Assembly: GCA_902581775.1 (NCBI GenBank)
Contig: CACHPJ010000010.1
Span: 1-35,752 of the forward strand
From: an uncultured Pelagibacteraceae bacterium
Lineage (GTDB): Bacteria; Pseudomonadota; Alphaproteobacteria; Pelagibacterales; Pelagibacteraceae
Length of the DNA stretch: 35,752 nucleotides
Reading direction: 5' to 3'
Position 1 is the stretch's first letter, and each line of letters opens with the position of its first letter. The notes beneath the pieces are model-generated. The model was given only the letters and a program-made list of their open reading frames with translations. It had not been told where the DNA came from and made no database searches. The translations under genes were made by a program, and so were the position numbers. This document shows, one piece after another, positions 24,771 through 33,429 of the stretch.

Positions 24771-26266
24771 TTTTTTGGAGAAAAACTTTTATAAATTTGC
24801 CATCCAACTATGAGCAAAATTGAAATCATGATACAAATAGTAAGTGGCCTATCCCAAAGAAACGACCAAGAACCATCACTAATAAGTAAAGATCTTCTTA
24901 AATTTTCCTCCATTAAACCTCCGAGAACAAAAGCTAGAATTAAAGGTGGCATAGGAAAATCATAAAGTCTTAAAATAGTGGCAATCACAGCAATTCCAAT
25001 CATTAAAAATATATCAAAATTATTAAAAGACATTAGGTAAATTCCTGTTACTGAAAAAAATAAAATCATAGGAATTAAAAAAGTTCTAGGAACTGCAAGT
25101 ACTCTTGCAATATATGGGATCAAAGGAAGGTTGAGGATTAAAAGCACAACCATTCCTATATACATTGACATAATTACCGACCAAAAAATTTCGGGATTTG
25201 TTTCATATAACCTTGGTCCTGGTTGAATACCAAATCCCAATAACGCTCCAAGCATTACTGCTGTAGTTCCACTTCCTGGAATACCTAGTGTAAGTAGAGG
25301 TACAAAAGATCCTGAGCATGCTGCATTATTTGCTGTTTCTGGTGCCGATAAACCTTGCACACTTCCTTTACCAAATTTCTCTTTCTCTTCGCTTTTAACA
25401 AAGTTTCTCTCCATTCCATACGCTAAGAAAGAAGCTATTGTTGCTCCTGCTCCTGGCAATACACCTATAATAAATCCTAAAATAGAAGAACGAGGAATAG
25501 TTGCGGCCATCTGTTTAGTTTCCTCTCTATTTACTTTAATTGATCCCAAATCTGTTAATGAAATTTGTTTTGCTGCTTTAGCGGGATCATTACCTTTAAT
25601 TATTATAGTTAAAGCCTCGCTCATTGCAAAAGTTGCCATCACAACTAAAACGAAGCTTATACCATCCGATAAGTTCATGTTATTAAAAGTAAATCTTGGA
25701 ATATCAGATAAAGTATCTTGTCCAACAGATGCTAACATTAAACCCAATACACACATCATCATAGCTTTTAAAAAATTTCCTTTTGAAGAAAAAGCTGCAA
25801 CTGCAGTCAAACCTAGGATCATCAAACCAAAATAGTCTGGTGATCTAAATGATAAGCTTACTTTTGATAAACTTGGTGCTGCAAATAATAGAAAAATTGC
25901 TGAGATTGTTCCGCCTGCAAAAGAACTATAAGCGGCAATGGCTAGTGCTTTACCAGCTTTACCTTGTTGTGCCATTGGATAGCCATCAAAAGAAGTTGCT
26001 ACTGTTCCTGGAACACCTGGAGCATTAATTAAAATAGAGGAAGTCGAACCGCCAAATACAGCACCATAGTAAACTCCTGCCATTAAAATTAATCCTGTTG
26101 CAGGGTCAAAACCATAAGTAATTGGTATCATTAATGCAATTGCCGTCATGGGGCCTAAACCAGGAAGCATTCCTATGATGGTTCCAGCGAAACATCCGAT
26201 CATCACCATCATTAGGTTTTGAAAAGATAAAGCAGTTTTTAATCCAATTAAAATTCCTTCAATCAT
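24767..26266 (-). CDS. tctA: Tripartite tricarboxylate transporter large permease TctA
   Basis: The product is 499 residues from ATG 26266. TctA signatures are present: GCFAGTIIGMLPGLGPMTAIALMIPITYGFDPATGLILMAGVYYGAVFGGSTSSILINAPGVPG near the N terminus, and the mirrored GVLPGAGATIASFLAYGMER with SAPETANNAACSGSFVPLLTLGIPGSGTTAVMLGAL in the second half. It is the main membrane channel of the TTT system for di- or tricarboxylates. ATG 26266 is preferred over a 39-residue upstream extension because it gives a four-base ATGA overlap with tctB and matches the family N terminus. The gene converges on the AbrB-family gene with overlapping stop codons. Confidence 0.95.
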   Translation of the reverse strand: MIEGILIGLKTALSFQNLMMVMIGCFAGTIIGMLPGLGPMTAIALMIPITYGFDPATGLILMAGVYYGAVFGGSTSSILINAPGVPGTVATSFDGYPMAQQGKAGKALAIAAYSSFAGGTISAIFLLFAAPSLSKVSLSFRSPDYFGLMILGLTAVAAFSSKGNFLKAMMMCVLGLMLASVGQDTLSDIPRFTFNNMNLSDGISFVLVVMATFAMSEALTIIIKGNDPAKAAKQISLTDLGSIKVNREETKQMAATIPRSSILGFIIGVLPGAGATIASFLAYGMERNFVKSEEKEKFGKGSVQGLSAPETANNAACSGSFVPLLTLGIPGSGTTAVMLGALLGFGIQPGPRLYETNPEIFWSVIMSMYIGMVVLLILNLPLIPYIARVLAVPRTFLIPMILFFSVTGIYLMSFNNFDIFLMIGIAVIATILRLYDFPMPPLILAFVLGGLMEENLRRSLLISDGSWSFLWDRPLTICIMISILLIVGWQIYKSFSPKN

Positions 26267-26733
26267 CCCATTATCCCTATGTATTTTAATAATGGATCTC
26301 TTAGATAAACAGCTAACAAGCCGTGTAGAAGATACATAAAAATTGCAACGAATGGGAATGAGAAAATTATAATATATTTCCATCTCCTTTCTCCCAAAAA
26401 ATAATATGAGAAGACTAAAAAAAGTGAAGTTGATAAAAAGAAACCAACTTTGAGTATTGTTGCCCCATAAACAATCATTGTAAGTACTAACAAGATTGTC
26501 TTTTTAAATTCTAAATATGTTGGATCTACTTCGATTGGTTTTCGATCTGGTAAAACTATCTTCAAGCCTGAAAAAAACATTCCTGCATAACCTAAGTAAA
26601 TTGGAAAGGTTTTGGCATTGAAAGGCGCTCCTTCGTCGAAGGCAAAAACTTGTATTTGATGTGCTGTATATAAATAAAATGCTGATAAAACGAAGAAGAG
26701 CAGCGAAATAATTTTTACTGAATTTATTTTCAC
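26263..26733 (-). CDS. tctB: Tripartite tricarboxylate transporter small permease TctB
   Basis: This 156-residue membrane protein has about four hydrophobic helices, as expected for TctB. Typical features are an N-terminal helix ending before FDEGAPFNAKTFPIYLGYAGMFFSGLKI, where family members carry the G-x-x-x-FP pattern, and a C-terminal helix pair around GFFLSTSLFLVFSYYFLGERRW. It assists TctA in substrate transfer. It lies 34 bases after tctC and overlaps tctA by four bases. The pairwise context makes the assignment firm although the family is poorly conserved. Confidence 0.9.
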   Translation of the reverse strand: MKINSVKIISLLFFVLSAFYLYTAHQIQVFAFDEGAPFNAKTFPIYLGYAGMFFSGLKIVLPDRKPIEVDPTYLEFKKTILLVLTMIVYGATILKVGFFLSTSLFLVFSYYFLGERRWKYIIIFSFPFVAIFMYLLHGLLAVYLRDPLLKYIGIMG

Positions 26734-26767
26734 TGCTCTTCCTATAAGTTCAAAGTATTTAGTAAAA

Positions 26768-27748
26768 CTAAATTACTCCTAGTTCTTTCATTAAATTTGT
26801 CATTTCTTTAGTTTGTTTTTTTAAGAAACTGTCAAATTTTTTTCCTGGATTATAAATATTAACCCAAGCATTTCTTTTTCTTACTGTCTCCCACTCTGGT
26901 GTTTTTTGAACATCGCCTAACATTTTAGCAATCTTCTTTACATCGCCTGAGCTCATGCTTTTAGGAGCAAAGAATCCTCTCCAGTTAACAAACTGAACAT
27001 CAAATCCTTGTTCTTTTAAAGTAGGAACTTCTGGGGCATCACCAACTCTACTAGGTGCAGTAATACCAATAATTCTTACTTGGTCTCTTGCTCCCATAAC
27101 TTCTCCTAAACCAGTTGAAAGAATTTGAGTTTCTCCAGATAAAAGTCCAGCTAATGCTTTTCCACCTGCATCATAAGGAACGTAAACAACTTTATTTGCA
27201 TCAGCTCCTGCTTTTTTAAATGCGAGTGCTCCAATTAAATGGTCCATACTTCCTCTAACAGAACCACCAGCCATTTTTATTGACTTAGGATTTGCGTTGT
27301 AAGCATCGACTACATCTTTAAAATTTTTGTAAGGTGAGTTTTTAGCAACTGCGATAGCACCATAGTCACCTATTACACCAGCTATTGGCTTAACATCTTT
27401 ATAAGACAATACACCAGATCCAGCTACGTAACCTTTATGTCTTGTAATTGATCTTAGTACTAAAGGCGTTGATTGAACCAATACAGTTCCTTCAGGCTTA
27501 GTATTAATTATGTAAGATAGAGCTTTTCCTCCACCACCACCTGACATATTTTCAAATGATGCACTTTTTAGAAAACCAGCTTTTGTTAAAGCTTCTCCAG
27601 TTCCTCTAGCAGTTCCATCCCAACCACCACCAGCTCCACCACCGATAATGAAATGTAACTTATCGATCGCAAAACTTGTTGATGAGATTGAAGTTAAAAG
27701 AACGGTAGCAAATACTAGGCTGATAAATTTTTTAAATTTATTAAACAT
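26768..27748 (-). CDS. tctC: Tripartite tricarboxylate transporter substrate-binding protein TctC
   Basis: This 326-residue periplasmic protein has a Sec signal peptide (cleavage near SFA at 27). The BUG-family ligand motif IIGGGAGGGWDGTARG follows at the start of the mature protein. Other signatures are AVAKNSPYKNFKDVVDAY, KMAGGSVRGSMDHL, VVYVPYDAGGKALAGLLSGE and the C-terminal VPTLKEQGFDV. BUG receptors bind carboxylates or related anions, often through a water bridge; the ligand is unknown here. GGGAG lies before the ATG. The gene has its own candidate promoter and leads the tctCBA operon, directly after the CsiD-like gene. Confidence 0.93.
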   Translation of the reverse strand: MFNKFKKFISLVFATVLLTSISSTSFAIDKLHFIIGGGAGGGWDGTARGTGEALTKAGFLKSASFENMSGGGGGKALSYIINTKPEGTVLVQSTPLVLRSITRHKGYVAGSGVLSYKDVKPIAGVIGDYGAIAVAKNSPYKNFKDVVDAYNANPKSIKMAGGSVRGSMDHLIGALAFKKAGADANKVVYVPYDAGGKALAGLLSGETQILSTGLGEVMGARDQVRIIGITAPSRVGDAPEVPTLKEQGFDVQFVNWRGFFAPKSMSSGDVKKIAKMLGDVQKTPEWETVRKRNAWVNIYNPGKKFDSFLKKQTKEMTNLMKELGVI

Positions 27749-27779
27749 ATGTTTCTCCCGTTTATTGTTAATAATTCTG

Positions 27780-27808
27780 ATTAAAAATAATTAAAATGAA
27801 AGAGTCAA
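27780..27808 (-). promoter_or_regulatory. Candidate promoter of tctC
   Basis: On the minus strand TTGACT (27803-27808) is followed by a 17-base spacer and TTTAAT (27780-27785). A leader containing TATTAACAA and GGGAG follows. The -10 is identical to that proposed for the second Liv-type binding-protein gene. Confidence 0.55.
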
Positions 27809-27814
27809 TATAGA

Positions 27815-28711
27815 TTAATTGAAAAAAGTGCCTCGAATTCTTAATAATTCTCTTGAAAGCCCAGAATGCTCTTTAAAAGCCCGTCTACCGTGTAACCAAA
27901 AATAATTATTTGAAAAAATTGTAGAGCCCACTGGTAAAGGAAAACTTATTTTATTTTTGCTCTCCTCCAACGCATCGGATAGTTTTTGAAGAAATAAACC
28001 TTGTTTCATATTCTTCGGCTCAGGAAATTGATCAATATAAGAAATAATTGGTTTGCCTTTTTTATCTTTTGAGAAAACAGGATGTTCTACTTTATAACCA
28101 ACATTTTTACTTTTTGGAGAGCCCCACGTAAAATTTTCTTGACCTGTTGGGTCATTACTTAATTCTTCCAAGTGCTCCCAATCATCTAAATGTAAAATAA
28201 CACTTTCACCACCACTTACATTTTGCTCTTCCATTTTAGTCATTATCAACCAATCAGTTTTCTCTTTAACATATGTTCCATCAGTATGAAGATCTAAATT
28301 TGTATAGGCTTTCCTTAAATAGGAGTCACTGCTATCCTGGTGCTTAACATAAAATCTTGCATAATATTTTCCCGTCATTGAGTCAAAATTTGGGTTTCCT
28401 ACTAGATAGGCAAGACCAGTGGATAGCTTGACTAAAAAATCTTTGTCGAATTTTTTATTATTTATTTCTGGTTCAACTATAATAGTACCCGAATTTCTAT
28501 CATTAAGTATATTTTTTAATTTACCGCTTAATTCATTTGCAAAAACTTCATCCAGACTTTTGGCTAAGCTAAATCTCGAGAAAGGTTTGTAATCAAGAGA
28601 TGTGGTAGTATGTTTTTTAAATGGAAATATTAATTTATCTAAGTCCTGTTCCAAAAATTTTATAACTTTAACTCTTTTTGAGATATTGTGATCTTTTATT
28701 TCTAAACTCAT
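27815..28711 (-). CDS. glaH: CsiD/GlaH-like glutarate 2-hydroxylase
   Basis: This 298-residue protein matches E. coli CsiD (GlaH) along nearly its full length. The shared blocks are LDYKPFSRFSLAK, YYARFYVKHQDSSDSYLRKAY, HTDGTYV, EEQNVSGGES, LHLDDWEHL, YIDQFPEPK and NNYFWLHGR. The Fe(II) ligands are His142, Asp144 and His274, with the 2-oxoglutarate-binding Arg at about 293; all agree with E. coli CsiD after an 18-residue shift. The enzyme converts glutarate and 2-oxoglutarate to L-2-hydroxyglutarate, succinate and CO2. The start overlaps azlD by four bases, so it is the last gene of the large Liv operon. No L-2-hydroxyglutarate oxidase is in the window. The substrate is inferred from similarity. 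Confidence 0.88.
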   Translation of the reverse strand: MSLEIKDHNISKRVKVIKFLEQDLDKLIFPFKKHTTTSLDYKPFSRFSLAKSLDEVFANELSGKLKNILNDRNSGTIIVEPEINNKKFDKDFLVKLSTGLAYLVGNPNFDSMTGKYYARFYVKHQDSSDSYLRKAYTNLDLHTDGTYVKEKTDWLIMTKMEEQNVSGGESVILHLDDWEHLEELSNDPTGQENFTWGSPKSKNVGYKVEHPVFSKDKKGKPIISYIDQFPEPKNMKQGLFLQKLSDALEESKNKISFPLPVGSTIFSNNYFWLHGRRAFKEHSGLSRELLRIRGTFFN

Positions 28712-29031
28712 ATATTATTTAAAACTGTTAAAAGTATAGCAGATATTATTGTAGGTAGTACTAGATTTTTTTTTGTAGATAAAAAAATAAATATACAAAC
28801 AACTAAAATCAATACTCTTGTGATAATTTCTGACTCCGCAAGTACTCCAGCTGGGAATACTATCATTCTACCAAGCAATGCTGCTAATGTTGAGTAAGCT
28901 ACGCAATTAAACCATTTGAAAATTTTAGATTTAACACTTACTTTTTCTGAGGTTATCGCGCCCATAAATCTTGAAATAAAAGTTGCTAATGATGTTGCAA
29001 TAATTGCTAATATAATAAAATGACTACTCAT
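28708..29031 (-). CDS. azlD: AzlD family branched-chain amino-acid export subunit
   Basis: This 107-residue membrane protein with about four helices matches the AzlD family in its length, its position directly after azlC, and the pattern LATFISRFMGAI followed by FNCVAYSTLAALLGRM. It is the small partner of AzlC in exporters of valine and other branched-chain amino acids. The ATG at 29031 is preferred over a longer frame from 29070: it gives an eight-base overlap with azlC and the standard hydrophobic N terminus. Its stop overlaps the CsiD-like start by four bases. Confidence 0.83.
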   Translation of the reverse strand: MSSHFIILAIIATSLATFISRFMGAITSEKVSVKSKIFKWFNCVAYSTLAALLGRMIVFPAGVLAESEIITRVLILVVCIFIFLSTKKNLVLPTIISAILLTVLNNI

Positions 29032-29728
29032 CGTTTTTACTCCCAAGTAGAAAAGCGACTGTTCCAGCAATTAATCCTGCAAATAATAATGCCCATTCAG
29101 CAGAGATTAAATAAATCACAGGACCTAATATCGTTCCTAAAATTACTGAGATACAAACACTTAAATTTTTCATTGCCCCTATCATCATACAAAAAAAATA
29201 AACTGGATTTACAATTGCTAAACCAACTAACATATCTTTATTTAGATAATCGGCAGATAGATAACCAATGATAGTCATTAAAATAGCAGTGGACCAAGTG
29301 CCAATACCTATACCAATCCAAAAATCTATTCTGTGTCTTTTGTTAATTTTTTTGTAACTATCTTTAGCAATTAACCATGAGGAAACTGCTAGAAAATGAC
29401 AAGATAAGTAATATTTCCATTTTGGTTGTGATTTATGCTCGAGTAAGGGAAATAATGAAACAGTCATCGGATAAAGTCTAAAATTTACTAACCAAACAGC
29501 TAAAAAAATATTTATTATTGATGCGCCTACCAATAAAGACTCCGCCATCACCAGTTGACCAGGAAGTGCATAGGTAAATAAGCTAGATGCTGCGCTTTGT
29601 TGAAGATTAAATCCAGCATCTTTTAGTAATGCACCTAAAGCAACAAAACAAGCAGCTAGCGGAATAGCAGGACTTCTAGAACCCTTTAAAGATTTTAAGC
29701 CTGTAAGAAATATTTTTGAATTAATCAT
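29024..29728 (-). CDS. azlC: AzlC family branched-chain amino-acid export permease
   Basis: This 234-residue inner-membrane protein has about seven helices. AzlC signatures are IPLAACFVALGALLKDAGFNLQQSAASSLFTYALPGQLVMAE near the N terminus, NFRLYPMTVSLFPLL in the middle (the family's conserved N-R pair), and GLAIVNPVYFFCMM. With AzlD it exports branched-chain or related amino acids. The ATG overlaps the LivF-type gene by four bases. An exporter gene in the same operon as an amino-acid-type importer could prevent overload or exchange a product. Confidence 0.88.
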   Translation of the reverse strand: MINSKIFLTGLKSLKGSRSPAIPLAACFVALGALLKDAGFNLQQSAASSLFTYALPGQLVMAESLLVGASIINIFLAVWLVNFRLYPMTVSLFPLLEHKSQPKWKYYLSCHFLAVSSWLIAKDSYKKINKRHRIDFWIGIGIGTWSTAILMTIIGYLSADYLNKDMLVGLAIVNPVYFFCMMIGAMKNLSVCISVILGTILGPVIYLISAEWALLFAGLIAGTVAFLLGSKNDE

Positions 29729-30510
29729 CCACCGAGGAATAATCTTCCAACGTCTGGATTTTTTAAAAGATCGTCACCTTTTCCTGCGATAGCAGTTTGA
29801 CCTGAAACTAAAACATATCCGATATCAGCAAATTCTAAACCTTTTTTTGCATTTTGCTCTACAAGTATAATAGTTTTCTTTTCAGCTTTTTGAAGATCTT
29901 CTAAAATTTCAAAAACCATACTTATGTATTTAGGTTCTAAACCAATTGATGGTTCATCAACTAATAATACTGAAGGTTTCATAACCAAGGCTCTAGAGAT
30001 CTCTAATAATCTTCTCTCACCGCCTGATAAAACTTTTGCAGGTTGATTTCTTCTATTTCTTAATCTTTCATATTTTTGAAAAATTCTTTCAGCTTCTTCA
30101 TAGGCTTCATCCTGTTTATTTTTAATATAACCTCCCATTAAAAGATTTTCCTCAACTGTCATATCAGGAAACACTGAGTTGTCTTGCAAGATGTAAGCTA
30201 TACCAACTTTACTTAATTTTTGTGCAGGAGTTAATTTTGTAATTTCATCACCTTCTAATTCAATTTTTCCATCAAAAATATTTGTAAAGCCGTAAATAGA
30301 ATGGAGTATTGTTGATTTTCCTGCTCCGTTAGGTCCAATTAAGCATAATGATTGAGCTTTACTGACAGTCAAATCAAAGTTGTGAAGGATTTCCATTTTT
30401 CCATACCCGGCGTTTAAACCTCTGATAGTTAGATGAACATCTTTAGGAGATAGTTTGTTGAGGTCCTCTAAACCAGGTGCTTTACCTAAAACATCATATT
30501 GATTTACCAT
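29725..30510 (-). CDS. Second Liv-type ABC ATP-binding protein (LivF-like)
   Basis: This 261-residue ATPase carries Walker A GPNGAGKST (59-67), signature LSGGERRLLEISRAL, Walker B VLLVDEP and the LivF-type FVEQN-like region ILVEQNAKKGL. A 28-residue N-terminal extension precedes the ABC domain. In place of the usual VPEGR it has ILQDNSVFPDMTVEENL, so it is a divergent LivF. It pairs with the next ATPase gene upstream. Its start shares one base with that gene's stop, and its end overlaps azlC by four bases. Confidence 0.92.
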   Translation of the reverse strand: MVNQYDVLGKAPGLEDLNKLSPKDVHLTIRGLNAGYGKMEILHNFDLTVSKAQSLCLIGPNGAGKSTILHSIYGFTNIFDGKIELEGDEITKLTPAQKLSKVGIAYILQDNSVFPDMTVEENLLMGGYIKNKQDEAYEEAERIFQKYERLRNRRNQPAKVLSGGERRLLEISRALVMKPSVLLVDEPSIGLEPKYISMVFEILEDLQKAEKKTIILVEQNAKKGLEFADIGYVLVSGQTAIAGKGDDLLKNPDVGRLFLGG

Positions 30511-31244
30511 TACTGAGCTCCTAGATAAGCATCAACAACTCGCTTATCATTTTTAATTTGATCAGGTGAACCTTCTGCTAACATTTTTCCGTGCGCTAAA
30601 CAGAAAATTTTTTGCGCTAAACTCATAATCACTTTCATATTGTGTTCTATAACTAGTAAAGTTATTCCGTAATCTTTGTTTATTTTGATCAGTCTATCTA
30701 TAATTCCGTTAATTAAAGTTGGATTAATTCCAGCTGTGGGTTCATCTAATAAAAGCATTTTAGGTTCATTCATTAAAGCCATTGCTAATTCGAGTAATTT
30801 TTGTTGTCCGAATGATAGATCTCCTGCTCTCAAATTTCTTTTTTGATAAAGGCCTACAAAGTTTAAAAGGTTTTCTGCTTTTTCAGTAAGTTCAGCGGGC
30901 ACTTTTGCAAAAATAAATCCAGAGTCACTAGCTTTATGACTTATGAGCATATTCTCTACACAATTTAATTTTGAATAAATTCTGGTTTGTTGAAAAGTTC
31001 TTAATAAACCAAGTTTGGCTACTGCTGGAACAGGCATTTCTGACACCTCTGTGTTGTTGAAAATAATAGATCCTTTATCTATTGGATGTGTTCCTACAAT
31101 AGAATTAAATAAAGTTGTTTTACCTGAACCATTAGGTCCAATTAAACCAACAATGGATCCTTGTTCTACCGAAACAGAAATATCTACATTGGCTTGCACA
31201 CCGCCAAAAGATTTACTTACACTTTTAACTTCTAAAATACTCAT
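30510..31244 (-). CDS. Second Liv-type ABC ATP-binding protein (LivG-like)
   Basis: This 244-residue ATPase has Walker A GPNGSGKTT (36-44), LLRTFQQTRIYSKLNCVENMLISH as the LivG-type Q-loop segment, signature LSFGQQKLLELAMAL, Walker B MLLLDEPTAGINP and LVIEHNM. It energises the second Liv-type transporter. The start overlaps the LivM-like gene by four bases. The substrate is set by the binding protein at 35630, not by this subunit. Confidence 0.94.
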   Translation of the reverse strand: MSILEVKSVSKSFGGVQANVDISVSVEQGSIVGLIGPNGSGKTTLFNSIVGTHPIDKGSIIFNNTEVSEMPVPAVAKLGLLRTFQQTRIYSKLNCVENMLISHKASDSGFIFAKVPAELTEKAENLLNFVGLYQKRNLRAGDLSFGQQKLLELAMALMNEPKMLLLDEPTAGINPTLINGIIDRLIKINKDYGITLLVIEHNMKVIMSLAQKIFCLAHGKMLAEGSPDQIKNDKRVVDAYLGAQ

Positions 31245-32299
31245 TTTAGTTCCACCTGTGCTTTACGATCTTTTTCATCAATTACTTCGCCAAATCTTTC
31301 AGGATATTTTTCTCTTAACCAACCCATCAATCCTTCTGGGAAATAAACAACGATCACAACGATTAAAACTCCTAGCGCAACATATTGCCAACCCAATATA
31401 AAAGTCCAAAGACCTTCTTTGAAAAAATGGAATAAAGTTGCACCAATAATTGGTCCCCACAAAGTTCCTTTACCGCCAAGTATTGCCATAAGAACCATAA
31501 ATACTCCCATCTCTCTTCCATCAAATGCAACATCGGTAGAGTCTATGTATCCAATTAGTCCACCCATAATTCCACCAGCAAGACCGCAGAAAAATGCAGA
31601 GCACATCCAACCAACAATTTTATATTTCATTGTTTGAATGCCCATTGCTTCTGCTTTATCTTCATTATCTCTTATCGCATTTAAAATTAATCTAAATCTA
31701 GAACCGTAAATATATTTGACAAAAACAAATGCTAGAACTAATACTAAAAAACTTAAGAAGTAGAAAAATTGTCCTCTTGCTTCAGGATCAACTATTTCTG
31801 CTGGGAAAGGTGGCGTAGTGAATCCCTGACCTGCTCCAATAATTTCTATCCCTCCGGCGATTTCACCTGCCGCAATTCCTAAACCTAAAGTACAAATCGC
31901 AAAATAATGACCTCTTAAACCTAAAATAGCATAACCAATCGCACCAGCAACAATTGTTGGTACGATAGCTGCAACTAATAATCCAACACCTATTCCTTGA
32001 AAATATTGCGCTGTAGTATGTACAAATGTTTTTTCACCACCACTTTCTGTCCATTCTGCTAACGGGAAAAACATACCTACTTGAACTGAAGCAGTAAGAT
32101 ACATTCCAAGACCATAGAAAAGAATATTTCCAAAAGAGTTGTAGCCCATTTCTCCACCTTGTAAATTCCAAGTCATTGCTAAAACGATCAAGACGCAAAG
32201 ATATGTAAGCTGAACTTTAAAAGCAGAAAATAAAAAAGGCGCTGCTAAACCAAGAATAATCAAACCAGAGTATAAAATTAAATCTTTTTGTTTAATCAC
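31241..32299 (-). CDS. Second Liv-type ABC permease (LivM-like)
   Basis: This 352-residue membrane permease lacks the N-terminal extension of the LivM in the first system. Core signatures are LAMTWNLQGGEMGYNSFGNILFYGLGMYLTA, ILGLRGHYFAICTLGLGIAAGEIAG, and the coupling loop GSRFRLILNAIRDNEDKAEAMGIQ. The segment between helices (around WTESGGEKTFVHTT) is a longer periplasmic loop than usual. A charged C-terminal tail (YPERFGEVIDEKDRKAQVELK) lies in the cytoplasm. Its start overlaps the hydrolase gene by four bases, so the pore subunits LivH and LivM are separated only by that gene. Confidence 0.92.
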   Translation of the reverse strand: MIKQKDLILYSGLIILGLAAPFLFSAFKVQLTYLCVLIVLAMTWNLQGGEMGYNSFGNILFYGLGMYLTASVQVGMFFPLAEWTESGGEKTFVHTTAQYFQGIGVGLLVAAIVPTIVAGAIGYAILGLRGHYFAICTLGLGIAAGEIAGGIEIIGAGQGFTTPPFPAEIVDPEARGQFFYFLSFLVLVLAFVFVKYIYGSRFRLILNAIRDNEDKAEAMGIQTMKYKIVGWMCSAFFCGLAGGIMGGLIGYIDSTDVAFDGREMGVFMVLMAILGGKGTLWGPIIGATLFHFFKEGLWTFILGWQYVALGVLIVVIVVYFPEGLMGWLREKYPERFGEVIDEKDRKAQVELK

Positions 32300-33429
32300 A
32301 ATAAATTCTCCTTAAAAAAATTAATGAATTGTGGCATATAAGCATCAGCGTTATCTCCACCTATAGTAACTCCTTTAGAAATACATTTTTCTTTTTTCAT
32401 TACTTTAAAAGCGGTTTTCCAAGCTTTTCTTGGTTCTGTTTGTGCAGTTTCATAAAATGCTTCTACGGAAGGATATTTTTTGTGTTTATTGACCATCCAC
32501 TCTATCCATATCGGATTAGTAAATCGACCTTCATTATCAACATAAAAATCAGGACAGTCATGAAGTGTCATTGCCATTTTTTCTCTCCAAGGTTTTTTAC
32601 CTGCATGCCATGCATGATACCAACCCTCTTTAATATCAATTTTTACTTTTCCTGGTGGAGCTTTTATTCTCTCTGCGTGCTCCTTACAAAACTTTGCCAA
32701 AGTATAATCATCTGCACCGCCGTGCACTACAAGCATTGTTGTGTTGGAGGTTAATTCTGGTTCTGCAAAAAAACCAGCCATTCTACATTCTGCTGCTTCC
32801 GGGAGGATTGCATCAAAACCTTTTGTACCGCCAAGAAATTTAGATGTAAGTTTAACATCTGCCATGAAAAAAGCATTAGTTCCACCTCTAGAGTGACCAG
32901 TTGTTCCAAATTTTCCGTTGGATCTAGGGTGAGATTGTAAAACTTTTAAAGCCATAAGTGCATCAATTGCTCCGTTTATTAAAGGAACTTTAGATTGATC
33001 TCTCCATACAGTCCTAGCCCCTCTTGAACAAAAATTATCAATATACATAACACCAATACCCTCTTTCAAAAGATTTTGTGCAGCATGATATACAAAGTCA
33101 TCCCAAACATAATCTCCAGGTCCACCACTACTGTGAGTATAAATAACTATAGGAACTTTGCCTGTTCCTTCTGGCAATCGAAGATATCCTGTTATTTCAA
33201 TAGGATTATTTAGATGACCATCTATTAAGACTGTTCTTTGATCAAGTCCTGTATAAGAATTAAATTTAATTATTTCACCTCCTGAATAACCTTTTAGTTT
33301 AGCGATTGCTTTAAGCATTGAATGCTTTTTTCTACAGTTATCTTTAGAATTAAATTGTTGTGGGGGGGAGTGAGCCAATAAGCTAGTTGTAAATAAAACT
33401 GCAAATATAAATAATACGATCTTTCTCAT
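32296..33429 (-). CDS. Secreted alpha/beta hydrolase (dienelactone hydrolase-like) inside the Liv operon
   Basis: This 377-residue protein has an N-terminal Sec signal (hydrophobic 4-18, cleavage near LLA-H), so it should act in the periplasm. The alpha/beta hydrolase core shows VIYTHSSGGPG (oxyanion region, 95-105), DNFCSRGARTVW (131-142), the nucleophile elbow GHSRGG (Ser180), the acid in HGGADDYT (Asp240 or 241) and the histidine in GWYHAWH (His272 or 275). The closest family pattern is dienelactone hydrolase or a peptidase-like esterase. Seven cysteines could form disulfides. It lies between the LivH and LivM permease genes with four-base overlaps on both sides, so it probably releases the transported compound from an ester or lactone. 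The substrate is unknown. Confidence 0.82.
   Translation of the reverse strand: MRKIVLFIFAVLFTTSLLAHSPPQQFNSKDNCRKKHSMLKAIAKLKGYSGGEIIKFNSYTGLDQRTVLIDGHLNNPIEITGYLRLPEGTGKVPIVIYTHSSGGPGDYVWDDFVYHAAQNLLKEGIGVMYIDNFCSRGARTVWRDQSKVPLINGAIDALMALKVLQSHPRSNGKFGTTGHSRGGTNAFFMADVKLTSKFLGGTKGFDAILPEAAECRMAGFFAEPELTSNTTMLVVHGGADDYTLAKFCKEHAERIKAPPGKVKIDIKEGWYHAWHAGKKPWREKMAMTLHDCPDFYVDNEGRFTNPIWIEWMVNKHKKYPSVEAFYETAQTEPRKAWKTAFKVMKKEKCISKGVTIGGDNADAYMPQFINFFKENLL

Noticed and set aside
26267-26383. A 39-residue N-terminal extension of TctA overlapping tctB
   Set aside because: The extension is polar and cysteine-rich, unlike TctA N termini. ATG 26266 gives a standard ATGA overlap and the expected start of the first helix.
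29032-29070. A 13-residue extension of AzlD
   Set aside because: It would overlap azlC by 47 bases. The internal ATG at 29031 matches the usual hydrophobic N terminus and gives a short overlap.
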